This document shows, piece after piece, positions 43,823-52,323 of a DNA stretch of 64,000 nt (position 1 is its first letter; every line of letters starts with the position of its first letter). The notes under the pieces are model-generated. The model did not search any database and was not told the DNA's origin. It saw nothing but the letters and a program-made list of their open reading frames with translations. This DNA is from Azospirillum sp. SYSU D00513. Lineage in GTDB: Bacteria > Pseudomonadota > Alphaproteobacteria > Azospirillales > Azospirillaceae. A program made the translations under genes and the position numbers. The DNA lies in assembly GCF_017356015.1 (NCBI RefSeq), contig NZ_JAFIQV010000028.1, positions 43,496-107,495 on the forward strand. The letters are read 5' to 3'.

Positions 43823-45628
43823 TCACGCAGCCCGGCGGAACCACTCGCCGGTGCGCTCGCGGTTGTCGCGGCGGGCGGCGAGAAGGGCGGCGGCGAAGGG
43901 AACGGCCAGCAGGAGCTGGAGCAGCGCCCAGCCCAGCGCCTCCCAGTTCGGCTGGGTCCAGTCCACCTCGTGCAGCGACTCCATGATCGGGAGCTGGCCG
44001 TAGAGGATCGACTCCATCGGCACGAAGCCCTCGGCCAGCACCGTCAGCAGGGCCGACAGCAGCAGGCCGATAGCGAGCGCGCCCTCCACCGGCATGGCCG
44101 CCACGGCCGTGCGCAAGGAGACGCCCGGCCCGTTCGGCACGGCGACGGCCTGCCGGAAGAGCGAGCCCACGGCGAAGGCGCCGAGGCGTCCCGTCCCCTC
44201 CGGCCGGCGCAGTGCGCGCAGCGCGCCCAGCCCCACCAGCCCGGCGGCCCCGGCCAGCATGTAGGCGTTGGGGAAGTCGCGGTAGCGGCCGTCCCACACG
44301 ATCAGCAGACCCCAGACCAGCGCCATCGCGCCGAGCGCCACGGCGGCGAGGCGGCCGACCGTCTCCGTGCGCGACAAGGCCGGGTGACCCCGCAGCCCCG
44401 CCAGCGGCTCCAGCGGCAGGGCGCCTGTGGCGAGCGCGCGGCGGGCGGCGAGCAGGGTCGTCACCGACAGCACGGCGATCAGCGCCAGCATGACGGCGGC
44501 GAGCAACATGTCGTCCCAGTAATGCTTGCCGTGGATCACGCCGTGGACGGCCTGGGCGAAGAGGGAGGACTGGGCGGTGGCGAGGAGTGCCAGGGCGCCG
44601 GCCCCGCCGGCGGTCAGACGGCCGCCCTGCGTCATGACCCAGACCCACAGGGCCAGGGCCAGCGCACTCGACGCGATGAAGTAGGTCATCCAGCGCTGGT
44701 TCTCGACCACCGGGCCGGCGAGCGAGAACTTGGCGTTGCGGTCGCTGTCGTAGAGGCCCCAGTGGCCGCCGACGGTCCCCTCGAGCTTCGCCTTCCAGCC
44801 CTGGTCGAAGGCCTCGATGATGTTGTAGTCGAAGCCTTCCTGCTCGGCGAGGCGGATGAAGCTGTTGACGAAGCGCGCCTTCTCGACGAGGCCGGTCTCC
44901 GCGGCGCCGCGCGAGCGCCCTGCGGTCGGCCAGCCCGTCTCGCCGACCAGGATCGGCTTGCCCGGGAAGCGCTCGGCGATGATGCGGTAGCTTTTGCGGA
45001 TGCGCTCGGTGGAATCCTCGACGCTGGCCGGCACGTCCTCCCAGTAGGGCAGCAGGTGGATGGTCAGCAGGTCGACATGGTCGGCGACCTGCGGGTACTT
45101 GATCCACCATTCCCACACGTCGGCGTAGGAGACCGGCTGCTTCACCGCGGCCTTCACCCGGTCGATGTAGCCGATGAGCTGGTCGACGTTCAGGTCGCGG
45201 CGCAGCAGCACCTCGTTGCCGACGATCACGCGGGTGATGACGTCGGGGTAGCGGTTGGCGAGGTCGATGAGGGCGGCGATCTCGCGCTCGTTCTGGGCGG
45301 GGGTCGGCGACAGCCAGGCGCCCATGGTCACCTGCATGCCGTGCTTGCGCGCCAGTTCCGGCGCCACGTCGAGCCCGTCCACCGAGCTGTAGGTGCGGAT
45401 GCCCGCGACCTGCGGGGCGATGGCGACGATGTCCTCCTCGACCTGCTGGGGTGTGGGGATGTCGTAGGTCAGCGGGCTCTGCCCGTCGCGGAAGGGGGCG
45501 AAGGAGACGCTCTTCAGCTTGCCGCCGGGCGGCGCCTCAAGGGGCACCGGCTGGTTCGGCAGCGCCCAATAGGCGAAGTTGGCGAGGCCGGCCACGACGA
45601 GCACGGCGAGGATCTTCACGAGTCGCAT
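43823..45628 (-). CDS. Membrane-anchored GH17 beta-glucan enzyme
   Basis: A 601-residue protein. An N-terminal membrane or signal helix (residues 4-22) precedes a glycoside hydrolase family 17-like barrel of about 270 residues, with the acid/base glutamate in VIVGNEVLLRRD and the nucleophile in ILVGETGWPTAGRS. The C-terminal half (about 310-600) contains some seven transmembrane helices. Such proteins act as beta-1,3-glucosidases or glucosyltransferases on periplasmic or exported glucans; the related NdvC is needed for cyclic beta-glucan formation in Bradyrhizobium. The ATG at 45628 starts the signal helix directly. Confidence 0.85.
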   Translation of the reverse strand: MRLVKILAVLVVAGLANFAYWALPNQPVPLEAPPGGKLKSVSFAPFRDGQSPLTYDIPTPQQVEEDIVAIAPQVAGIRTYSSVDGLDVAPELARKHGMQVTMGAWLSPTPAQNEREIAALIDLANRYPDVITRVIVGNEVLLRRDLNVDQLIGYIDRVKAAVKQPVSYADVWEWWIKYPQVADHVDLLTIHLLPYWEDVPASVEDSTERIRKSYRIIAERFPGKPILVGETGWPTAGRSRGAAETGLVEKARFVNSFIRLAEQEGFDYNIIEAFDQGWKAKLEGTVGGHWGLYDSDRNAKFSLAGPVVENQRWMTYFIASSALALALWVWVMTQGGRLTAGGAGALALLATAQSSLFAQAVHGVIHGKHYWDDMLLAAVMLALIAVLSVTTLLAARRALATGALPLEPLAGLRGHPALSRTETVGRLAAVALGAMALVWGLLIVWDGRYRDFPNAYMLAGAAGLVGLGALRALRRPEGTGRLGAFAVGSLFRQAVAVPNGPGVSLRTAVAAMPVEGALAIGLLLSALLTVLAEGFVPMESILYGQLPIMESLHEVDWTQPNWEALGWALLQLLLAVPFAAALLAARRDNRERTGEWFRRAA

Positions 45629-45728
45629 GATGGATTGTCTGTCCGAAGCCTGACCGGGAGGGGAGGGCGGGTTTGTTCGAATGGCGTTTTGCCACAGGCT
45701 CGCCACCGCGTCGCGGCGAAAAGGAAAA

Positions 45729-45758
45729 GGGCGCGCCTCTCTTGCGAAAGGCGCGCCC
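45729..45758. terminator. G/C-rich hairpin, possible terminator
   Basis: GGGCGCGCC and GGCGCGCCC form a perfect nine-base stem with a 12-base loop between the ferredoxin reductase gene and the GH17 gene, both minus-strand. Read in the minus direction it is followed by CTTTTCC, a weak T-run; it probably ends fpr transcripts. Confidence 0.5.
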
Positions 45759-45864
45759 GTCGAGTTTTCAAGGACAAAGGTGACGTGCCAACGTCACAGG
45801 GATCAACGCACCCCGTCCCTGTTTATTCCGGTGTCTGTTCCGGACCCATGCCGATTCCGGGGCC

Positions 45865-46638
45865 TCAGCGCTCGGCGAAGGCCTTTTCGATGACATAGTG
45901 GCCGGGCTCGGCGTTGGTGCCCTGCTGGAAGCCGCGCTCGTCCATGATGGCGCTGGTCTCTTCCAGCATCGCCGGGCTGCCGCAGATCATGATGCGGTCG
46001 GCCTCGCGGTCGAAGGGCGTCAGGCCGATGTCGCTGAACAGCTTGCCGTTGCGGATCAGGTCGGTCAGCCGGCCGGTGTTGCGGAACTCCTCGCGCGTCA
46101 CCGTCGGGTAGTAGATCAGCTTCTCGCGCACCTCGTCGCCGAAGAACTCGTTCTCCGGCAGGACCTTGGTGAACAGCTCCTGGTAGGCCAGCTCGCCGAC
46201 CGTGCGGGTGCCGTGCGTCAGCACGACGCGGTCGAACTTCTCGTAGACCGTCGGGTCCTTGACGATGCTGAGGAAGGGGGCGAGGCCCGTGCCGGTGCTG
46301 AGCAGGTAGAGGTTGCGGCCCGGCAGCAGGTTGTCGACGATCAGCGTGCCGGTCGGCTTGCGGTTGACCAGCAGCGTGTCGCCTTCCTTCAGGTGCTGGA
46401 GGTGCGAGGTCAGCGGCCCGTCCGGCACCTTGATGCTGAAGAATTCCAGGTTTTCCTCGTAGTTCGCGCTCGCCATGCTGTAGGCGCGCAGCAGAGGCCG
46501 GCCGTTGATCTCCAGACCGATCATCGCGAACTGCCCGTTCTCGAAACGGAAGGACGGGTCGCGCGTGGTGGTGAAGGAGAACAGCGTGTCCGTCCAGTGA
46601 TGCACGGTGAGGACGCGTTCGTGAATGAGGTTGCTCAT
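45865..46638 (-). CDS. fpr: Ferredoxin-NADP reductase
   Basis: A 257-residue bacterial-type FAD enzyme that passes electrons between NADPH and ferredoxin or flavodoxin. RAYSMAS (about residue 51) contacts FAD, STGTGLAPFLSI is the NADP pyrophosphate loop, and the C-terminus ends in the bacterial form (VIEKAFAER). Length matches FprA of alphaproteobacteria and Azotobacter. Two hairpins lie upstream. In related bacteria it is an oxidative-stress or nitrogen-fixation electron donor, but no such genes lie beside it here. Confidence 0.94.
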   Translation of the reverse strand: MSNLIHERVLTVHHWTDTLFSFTTTRDPSFRFENGQFAMIGLEINGRPLLRAYSMASANYEENLEFFSIKVPDGPLTSHLQHLKEGDTLLVNRKPTGTLIVDNLLPGRNLYLLSTGTGLAPFLSIVKDPTVYEKFDRVVLTHGTRTVGELAYQELFTKVLPENEFFGDEVREKLIYYPTVTREEFRNTGRLTDLIRNGKLFSDIGLTPFDREADRIMICGSPAMLEETSAIMDERGFQQGTNAEPGHYVIEKAFAER

Positions 46639-46740
46639 GGAATTACCAGGTCCGTGTCGGCGCCGGGGCGCATTGCGGTGCAGCGCGGATCCTTAACAAC
46701 AGCGCGCCGAAAAAGCCACGAAATAATGCTCACAAAAATG

Positions 46741-46793
46741 TTGTGGTCTTGCAGGTACCACAAGATGGGCTTGGGAAATCCGTACCCAAGCCC
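46741..46793. promoter_or_regulatory. Two dyads upstream of fpr
   Basis: TTGTGGT-N9-ACCACAA (46741-46763) and GGGCTTGGG-N9-CCCAAGCCC (46767-46793), each with perfect arms and a nine-base spacer, lie 100-155 bases ahead of fpr. The first may be an operator; the second, stronger in G/C, looks like an RNA hairpin. Confidence 0.45.
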
Positions 46794-46833
46794 GGTCAGG
46801 AGGGGCAAGGCCAAGCGTCATTCACCCTATCGC

Positions 46834-46918
46834 CGTCATCCCCGCGGACGCGGGGATCCAGGGTTTCCAACGGTTTCGCTATGGAAACGGCTGGATCCCC
46901 GCTTTCGCGGGGATGACG
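46834..46918. repeat. Palindromic intergenic repeat, copy 5
   Basis: Arms CGTCATCCCCGCGGACGCGG and GCTTTCGCGGGGATGACG around CCAGGGTTTCCAACGGTTTC, the same central sequence as copy 1 at 10196. It lies between the 3' end of the fatty-acyl regulator and fpr. Confidence 0.85.
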
Positions 46919-46965
46919 AGGGGAAAAGCTGCAGGCTTTGACGAAACGGATCGACGTGCAATCCC

Positions 46966-48408
46966 TCACCCGCCGTTCGGCGGGGCGAAAAGGTAGGGGG
47001 AGAGGCCGCGCAGGTTCTCGTCCACGATCAGCCGGTGGTTCAGCGGGGGGAAGGCGCGCTGCGAGCAGTCCAACCGGGGGCAGAGGCGGCAGTTCACGCC
47101 GATGGGGGTGGCGGCACCCGTGTTCTCCAGGTCGAAGCCGTCGGCGTAGACGATCTGGGCGGCGTGCTGCACGTCGCAGCCGAGCCCGATGGCGAAGAGC
47201 TGGGGCGGGCTGCGGTGGCCGCCGCCGGCCTTGGCCACCGTGCGGGCGATGGAGATGTAGGCGGTGCCGTCCGGCATCTGCGCCACCTGGCCGTGGATCT
47301 TGCCGGGGGTGCGGAAGGCCTCGTAGACGACCCAGCGCGGACAGCCGCCGCCGAAACGGGCGAAATGGAAGCCGGCGCCGGAGAAGCGCTTGGACACGTT
47401 GCCGGCGCTGTCCACCCGCAGCAGGAAGAAGGGCACGCCCTTGGCGCCTGGCCGCTGGAGCGTGGTCAGCCGCTGGCAGACCTGCTCGAAGGAGGCGTCG
47501 AAGCGGCGGCGCAGGATCTCGATGTCGTAGCGGACCTGGCGCGCGGCTTCCAGGAAAAGCCCGTAGGGCATCAGCACGGCCGCTGCGAAATAGTTGGCGA
47601 GCCCGATGCGCGCCAGCCGCCGCGCCTCGTCGCCCTGCATGCCGGCGGCGTCGAGGATGCCGTTCAGCAGGTCGCGGTGGCGGATCAGCGCGATCTGGCA
47701 GGCGATCTGGAAGTTGCGGCCGGACGGCGCCAGCATCTCCGACAGCAGGATGCGGCGGGTGTGGCGGTCGAAGCGGCGCACCGCGTAGCCCATCACATCC
47801 GACGGCAGCAGCCGCACCCGCACGTTGATGTGGTGGCGCAGCCAGTCGGTCAGGCCGCGGTACAGGTCGCCGCGCTCCAGCTGCGCTTCCTCCCACAGGG
47901 CCTCGGCCGCCGCCTCCAGCTCGGGGAAATGGTTGGAATGGGCCTGGAACAGGTCGCGCACCTCCTCCTGCGGGAAGCTCGCGTTCTGCATCAGGTTCAG
48001 CTTGTCGCGGTCGGCCATGCGCTCGGCCAGCACCTGGAGGTCGTCGCGCGCGCCACGGAAGCCACGGTAGAGCGCCACCACCGCCTGCCCCAGCGTCGGG
48101 GCGACGGCGGCCAGCTCGCGGAAGTCCTGGTTCTTGATGTCCGACCCGTCGAAGAGCGGGTCGGCGAAGACCTCGCGCAGCCCCGCCACCAGCCGGCTCT
48201 CCTCGTCCTCCGCGAAGGTCTGGAGGTCGATGCCGAAATGCTGGCCGAGCTTGAGGAGCAGCGGCACCGTGACCGGGCGCTGGTTGTGTTCGATCAGGTT
48301 GAGGTAGCTGGGCGAGATGCCGATCTGCTCGGCCATCTGGGCCTGGGTCAGCCCGCGGTCCCGGCGCAGGCGGCGGACCTTCGGCCCGAGCATCGCCTTC
48401 TTTTCCAT
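46966..48408 (-). CDS. XRE/short-chain fatty-acyl regulator (RamB/ScfR type)
   Basis: A 480-residue regulator. The N-terminal XRE helix-turn-helix (about residues 8-65: LTQAQMAEQIGISPSYLNLI) is followed by a degenerate IrrE/ImmA-like domain (about 150-290, no HExxH) and a C-terminal DUF2083 domain ending in a cysteine motif, CRLCPRLDCSQR. In other bacteria this architecture senses acyl-CoA and controls acetate, propionate or glyoxylate-cycle genes. The ATG at 48408 gives a tight N-terminus; a TTG six codons earlier is not needed. The dyad at 48466 is a likely autoregulatory site. Confidence 0.88.
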   Translation of the reverse strand: MEKKAMLGPKVRRLRRDRGLTQAQMAEQIGISPSYLNLIEHNQRPVTVPLLLKLGQHFGIDLQTFAEDEESRLVAGLREVFADPLFDGSDIKNQDFRELAAVAPTLGQAVVALYRGFRGARDDLQVLAERMADRDKLNLMQNASFPQEEVRDLFQAHSNHFPELEAAAEALWEEAQLERGDLYRGLTDWLRHHINVRVRLLPSDVMGYAVRRFDRHTRRILLSEMLAPSGRNFQIACQIALIRHRDLLNGILDAAGMQGDEARRLARIGLANYFAAAVLMPYGLFLEAARQVRYDIEILRRRFDASFEQVCQRLTTLQRPGAKGVPFFLLRVDSAGNVSKRFSGAGFHFARFGGGCPRWVVYEAFRTPGKIHGQVAQMPDGTAYISIARTVAKAGGGHRSPPQLFAIGLGCDVQHAAQIVYADGFDLENTGAATPIGVNCRLCPRLDCSQRAFPPLNHRLIVDENLRGLSPYLFAPPNGG

Positions 48409-49219
48409 GCTGCAACGCTCCCCCAAGCCGGGCGCCTCCGCGCGGGCGTCCCCTTATTGATGGGGAGTTTACAAACTTTACCGATTTACAGCAAGCCGTG
48501 ACGGGTCGATGACCGCAAGACACTTTTCCGATCAACGGGTTATTGCAGCTGCGAGTGTCCGATGTAACATCTGGATCAGCTTCCGCGCGGTCGTCCGGTT
48601 CCTGGCCGGGCACCGCCGGTAGGCCCCGCGATACGGCTTCGACGGGTATTCACGGTAAGGGCTTTCGACCTGACTTGGCGGCCGGGATTTCCCGGCCGCT
48701 TCTCTTTCCAGGCCGCTTCCTTCAGGCCCGGCCCGTCGCCGACCGTCCGTCCGCTTCTCCCGCTTTCCGCTTGCAAGACGGTGGGAAGCCCTCATACTTC
48801 CCGGCAGAGTGTTGCGGGGGCTTGAGCCAAGCCGCTGCGTCATGGCTGGGCTGCACCGTCCGCCGGGCGGAGCGCGCGGCGGAAGCCGCAAAGGGCATCC
48901 GCCCCTTGTGGTAAGCCGTTCGTGCCGAATCGGCACCTTGGTGTGAGGGCGCGCGGCGGCATCGGCGGCGTGCAAACAGCCATTGACTTGCGGGCTCATC
49001 CAGCCCACTTCTGTCCCATGCTCATCATTACCCGATCGGGGCGCGTCCGCCCCGGCGCCGGCGTCTCCTAGACCAGGATCGGTGGCGGACCACGTCGCTG
49101 CGCATACCCCCATCCCTGGGGATGTCTTGCGCGGCGCGATGCCGTTTCTCCATGGCACCGCCCCCGTCCGCACTTCCGGCGCGCATGTTCGGGTTGAACA
49201 ACGAAAGGATAGGACAAGC
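48409..49219. other. Long intergenic interval, no convincing gene
   Basis: About 810 bases between two divergent genes. Apart from the operator-like dyad at 48466 I see no frame with steady codon bias and no repeat-family copy. A minus-strand frame reads YPSKPYRGAYRRCPARN near 48600-48650, which could be a remnant, but it matches nothing I know. Confidence 0.4.
48466..48477. promoter_or_regulatory. Possible operator of the XRE/fatty-acyl regulator
   Basis: AGTTTACAAACT is a near-perfect 12-base dyad, followed by two further TTTAC copies (TTTACCG, TTTACAG) spaced by about 10 bases. A-C-T-T-T-G/A-C-A-A-A sites are typical of the RamB/ScfR family, and this one lies 58 bases before that gene's start. 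Confidence 0.4.
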
Positions 49220-49783
49220 ATGGATCAGTCCCTCGCAGGAAAGACCATCGCCATTCTCGTTGCCAACGGCTTCGAGGAACTCGAAATGACCGAGCCGCAG
49301 CGCGCTCTCCTCAAGACCGGCGCCACGCTGCGCACCATCTCCCCCGAGCAGGGCCTCGTGAACGGCTGGCACGGCAAGGCCTGGGGCCATTACTTCCCGG
49401 TGGACAAGCAGGTCGGTGAGGTGCTGGGCGCCGATTTCGACATGCTGATCCTGCCGGGCGGCGAGCGCAGCGTCGCCAAGCTGCAGCAGAACGCCCACAC
49501 CCGCCGCATCGTCGGCCACTTCCTGGACGCCGGCAAGCCGGTGGCCGCCATCGGTCAGGGCATCCAGCTGCTCGCCATCCCGGGCAAGCTGAAGGGCCGC
49601 ACCCTGACCGCGCCGGAAGCCTTCCGCGCCGAGCTGGAGGCCGCCGGCGCCAAGCTCAGCGAGGAGACGCTGGTCGTCGACAACGTGACGGTCACGGCGC
49701 TCGGCCAGGACGAGCTGCCGGCCTTCGTCGAGCAGACGATCAAGGTCTTCGCCGAGGCCGCCGCCGTCCGCAAGGCGGCCTGA
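49220..49783 (+). CDS. DJ-1/PfpI-family protein lacking the catalytic Cys-His pair
   Basis: A 187-residue protein of the PfpI/YhbO class of the DJ-1 superfamily: TIAILVANGFEELEMTEPQR with the conserved glutamate at E19 or E20, and LILPGGERS near residue 80. At the nucleophile elbow the usual A-I-C-H-G is A-I-G-Q-G (G112, Q113), so both catalytic residues are missing. It therefore cannot act as a classical PfpI peptidase or glyoxalase; a structural or binding role is more likely. The start has an AGGATAGGA stretch upstream. A strong terminator follows the gene. Confidence 0.88.
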   Translation: MDQSLAGKTIAILVANGFEELEMTEPQRALLKTGATLRTISPEQGLVNGWHGKAWGHYFPVDKQVGEVLGADFDMLILPGGERSVAKLQQNAHTRRIVGHFLDAGKPVAAIGQGIQLLAIPGKLKGRTLTAPEAFRAELEAAGAKLSEETLVVDNVTVTALGQDELPAFVEQTIKVFAEAAAVRKAA

Positions 49784-49851
49784 GGCGAGCCTTCCGGCCG
49801 GGCGTCCGAACTGGCGCCCGGCCAATGAGGTGACTGGTCTTTCCTGCGAAG

Positions 49852-49885
49852 GGCGGCCGCGCGCATGGCGTGCGGCCGCCTTTTT
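49852..49885 (+). terminator. Intrinsic terminator
   Basis: GGCGGCCGC and GCGGCCGCC form a perfect nine-base stem with an 11-base loop, followed by TTTTT. It ends the DJ-1/PfpI gene transcript. Confidence 0.88.
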
Positions 49886-49918
49886 CGTGTTTTGGCCGCC
49901 TTTTTGGCCGCTGATTGT

Positions 49919-51559
49919 TCAGATTTGGCCAGGTTCCGGGCCGTGGCAGGCCACCCAATGGCCGGGGGCGACCTCCTCCAGCGGCGGCATCGCCTCCGCG
50001 CAGGCACCCCGCGCGGACGGGCAGCGCGCCCGCACCGGGCAGCCGGCCTCCTGCCGTCCCTGCGCTTCGCCCGGCAGCAGGCCGGGGCGCTCTCCGCGCG
50101 CGGCGGCGACCAGCGCGCGGCTGTAGGGGTGGCGCGCGCCGTCCGCCAGCACCGCCGCGTCCGCCGCCTCGACGACGCGACCGCCCGCCAGCACCAGAGC
50201 CCGGTGGGCGACGCGCAGGCCAGTCCCGGCGTCCTGGGTGGCGAGGACCAGCGACACTCCCTCCTCCTCCTGGAGCCGGAGCAGCCGGGCGAGGAACGCC
50301 TCGCGTGCCGCGCCGCTCAGCGTGCCGGCGGGCTCGTCCCCGATCAGCAGGCGCGGCTCCGTCACCAGCGCGCGGGCCAGCCCGGCGCGCGCGGCCTCCT
50401 CCGGGGTCAGGGCGCCGGGATAACGGCCTCCGGTGGCGGCGGGAAGGCCGGCGCGCTCCAGCGCCCGCCCGATCTGCGCCGGCCGGCGGCCCGCGGGGAT
50501 GTCCGGACGCAGGCGCTTGAGCAGTTGCGTCAACTGGGCGCCGACGGTCATCAGCGGATCCAGCGCCGCCGCCGGATGCGGGAAGAGGAGCTGGATGTCG
50601 CGCCGCATCTCGTCCCCGGCGCGGGCGAGATCCTGCGCCATCCAGGTGACGCGCCCGCCGCTCACCGGCGCCAGCCGCGCCAGCGCGCGGGCCAGCACCG
50701 CCTTGCCGCTGCCGGTCTCGCCCAGCAGGGCCAGCGTCTCGCCCCGCGCTACCCCGAAGCTCACCCCCTCCACGGCGGTCAGCACCCGTCCGTCCCCCAG
50801 CGGGAAGGCCACGCTCAGGTCGCGCGCCGACAGGACCGGCGGGCCGGACGGGTGCTGCGCCGCGTGCGCAACGGCGGGCGCCGGCGCCGGCGGGCCGAGC
50901 CGCCCGCGCTCCAGCGCCAGGACCCGGTCGGCCGGCCCGTCTACCCCATCCTCCGGTCGGCCGGCGAGCAGCAGCGCCACCCCCGCTTCCCGCGCCCAGC
51001 CGGCGAGCCGCGCCAGCAGCTCCGCGCGCACGGTCGGGTCGAGCGCCGCCCCCGGGGCATCGGCGAGCAGCAGCGCCGGCCCGCCGGCCATGGCGAGCGC
51101 CAGGGCGGCGCGCCAGCGCAGGGCGTCGGTCAGGGCGCGCGGCGGCAGATCCAGAAGCTTCGCCGGCGAGGGCGCGCCCATGCGGTCCAGCGCGGCGGCT
51201 GCCCGGACGCGCGCCGCCTCCGGGTCCAGCCCGGCGGTGGCGGACAGAAGCTCGGCGAACTGATGTTCGAGCGGAAGCTCCGGCGCCAGGGCCGGGTTCG
51301 CCACGGCCAGCGCGGCCCGGCCGGACACGCGCGCATGGCCCTCCCGCCGCAGCCCGGCCGGCGTCAGACCGGCGAGCGCCCGCAGCAGCAGGCTCTTGCC
51401 CGCGCCGGGATCGCCGGTCACCGCCAACACCTCGCCCGCCTCGAGGCGGAGGGATGCCTTCTCGACGTAGAAGCGCTCGCCGTCGTGCAGGGACAGGCCG
51501 CGCAGCTCCAGCACCGCTCCGGCACGGGCGGCATCGCCCGGAAGCCCGCCTCCGCTCAC
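49919..51559 (-). CDS. Fused double ATPase of a peptide-type ABC transporter
   Basis: A 546-residue protein with two ATP-binding cassettes in one chain, as in DppD-DppF fusions. The first Walker A is GDPGAGKS (about residue 49); the second is GETGSGKA (about 285), with alanine in place of S/T. Walker B of the second half is LLIGDEP; the first has LLLADAP, without the catalytic glutamate. The signature LSGGQ is lost in both halves. The C-terminus has the oligopeptide-transporter cysteine cluster (CPVRARCPSARGAC). Coupled by overlap to two permeases, it should energise peptide or nickel-type uptake, but with altered catalysis. Confidence 0.83.
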   Translation of the reverse strand: MSGGGLPGDAARAGAVLELRGLSLHDGERFYVEKASLRLEAGEVLAVTGDPGAGKSLLLRALAGLTPAGLRREGHARVSGRAALAVANPALAPELPLEHQFAELLSATAGLDPEAARVRAAAALDRMGAPSPAKLLDLPPRALTDALRWRAALALAMAGGPALLLADAPGAALDPTVRAELLARLAGWAREAGVALLLAGRPEDGVDGPADRVLALERGRLGPPAPAPAVAHAAQHPSGPPVLSARDLSVAFPLGDGRVLTAVEGVSFGVARGETLALLGETGSGKAVLARALARLAPVSGGRVTWMAQDLARAGDEMRRDIQLLFPHPAAALDPLMTVGAQLTQLLKRLRPDIPAGRRPAQIGRALERAGLPAATGGRYPGALTPEEAARAGLARALVTEPRLLIGDEPAGTLSGAAREAFLARLLRLQEEEGVSLVLATQDAGTGLRVAHRALVLAGGRVVEAADAAVLADGARHPYSRALVAAARGERPGLLPGEAQGRQEAGCPVRARCPSARGACAEAMPPLEEVAPGHWVACHGPEPGQI

Positions 51560-52323
51560 CGGTCCGCCTCCGCGCGCAGCCCATCCCCGACGGCGCCCAG
51601 CGCCCAGAGGGTCAGGCCCAGCAGCAGCGCCGGGGCCAGCAGGCCCGCCGCGTCGCCGCGCGCCACCGCGGCGCCGATGGCCGTGCCCAACCCCGCCCGC
51701 CCGCCCGGCAGCCCGAGCCCGAGCGCGCCGGAGAACCCCTCCGCCGCCAGCGCGCGGGGCAGGGCGGACCAGCCGGCGGCGAGCAGCGGAAGCGCCGCGT
51801 TGGGCAGCAGATGGTGCAGCAGCACCTCCCGCCCGGTCGCGCCCGAGGCCCTGGCCGCCGTCAGGAACTCCGCGCGCATCAGCCCGCGCAGGGCGGCCTG
51901 CGTTGCCAGCGCCACAGCCGGGGCCGCGGCCAGCGCGGCGGCGGGGAGGAGCATGGCCTTGTCATGGCCGGACAGCCCGCCCGCCAGCGGGACGGCCAGA
52001 ACCAGCGGCAGCGCGGCGAGCCCGCGCGCGGTCTCCACCAGGCGCCGGCCGGCCGTCCCGCCGAGCGCCGCCGCCAGCAGGCCCCAGGCCAGGCCGATCC
52101 CGGCCCCGAGCAGCCCGGCGAGAAAAGCGAAGGACAGGCTGATCCGCGCCGCGTCCAAGGCGCGAGGCAGCGGGTCGCGGGTCGCATCGCCGAGCAGGGC
52201 CGCCGCCAGCACGAGTGCCCCCAGCAATGCCGCCAGCAGAGCCAGCCCGGCCGCAGCGGGCGTCCGTGCCGTCAGCCGGCGCCACGCGGCCGGCCAGGGG
52301 TGGGTGTCGGGTGGGAGGTTCAT
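51556..52323 (-). CDS. DppC-like ABC permease
   Basis: A 255-residue inner-membrane protein with about six helices. The EAA-type loop EFLTAARASGATGREVLLHH that docks with the ATPase is recognisable, and the position corresponds to DppC/OppC. Alanine and leucine make up much of the chain, more than is usual. It overlaps the ATPase gene start (GTGA) by four bases and the other permease by four. No substrate-binding protein is encoded in the operon. Confidence 0.78.
   Translation of the reverse strand: MNLPPDTHPWPAAWRRLTARTPAAAGLALLAALLGALVLAAALLGDATRDPLPRALDAARISLSFAFLAGLLGAGIGLAWGLLAAALGGTAGRRLVETARGLAALPLVLAVPLAGGLSGHDKAMLLPAAALAAAPAVALATQAALRGLMRAEFLTAARASGATGREVLLHHLLPNAALPLLAAGWSALPRALAAEGFSGALGLGLPGGRAGLGTAIGAAVARGDAAGLLAPALLLGLTLWALGAVGDGLRAEADR

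Noticed and set aside
48532..49221. A 229-codon minus-strand gene in the interval before the DJ-1 gene
   Set aside because: Codon positions show no consistent bias and residue make-up is random-like; there is no ribosome site or family match.
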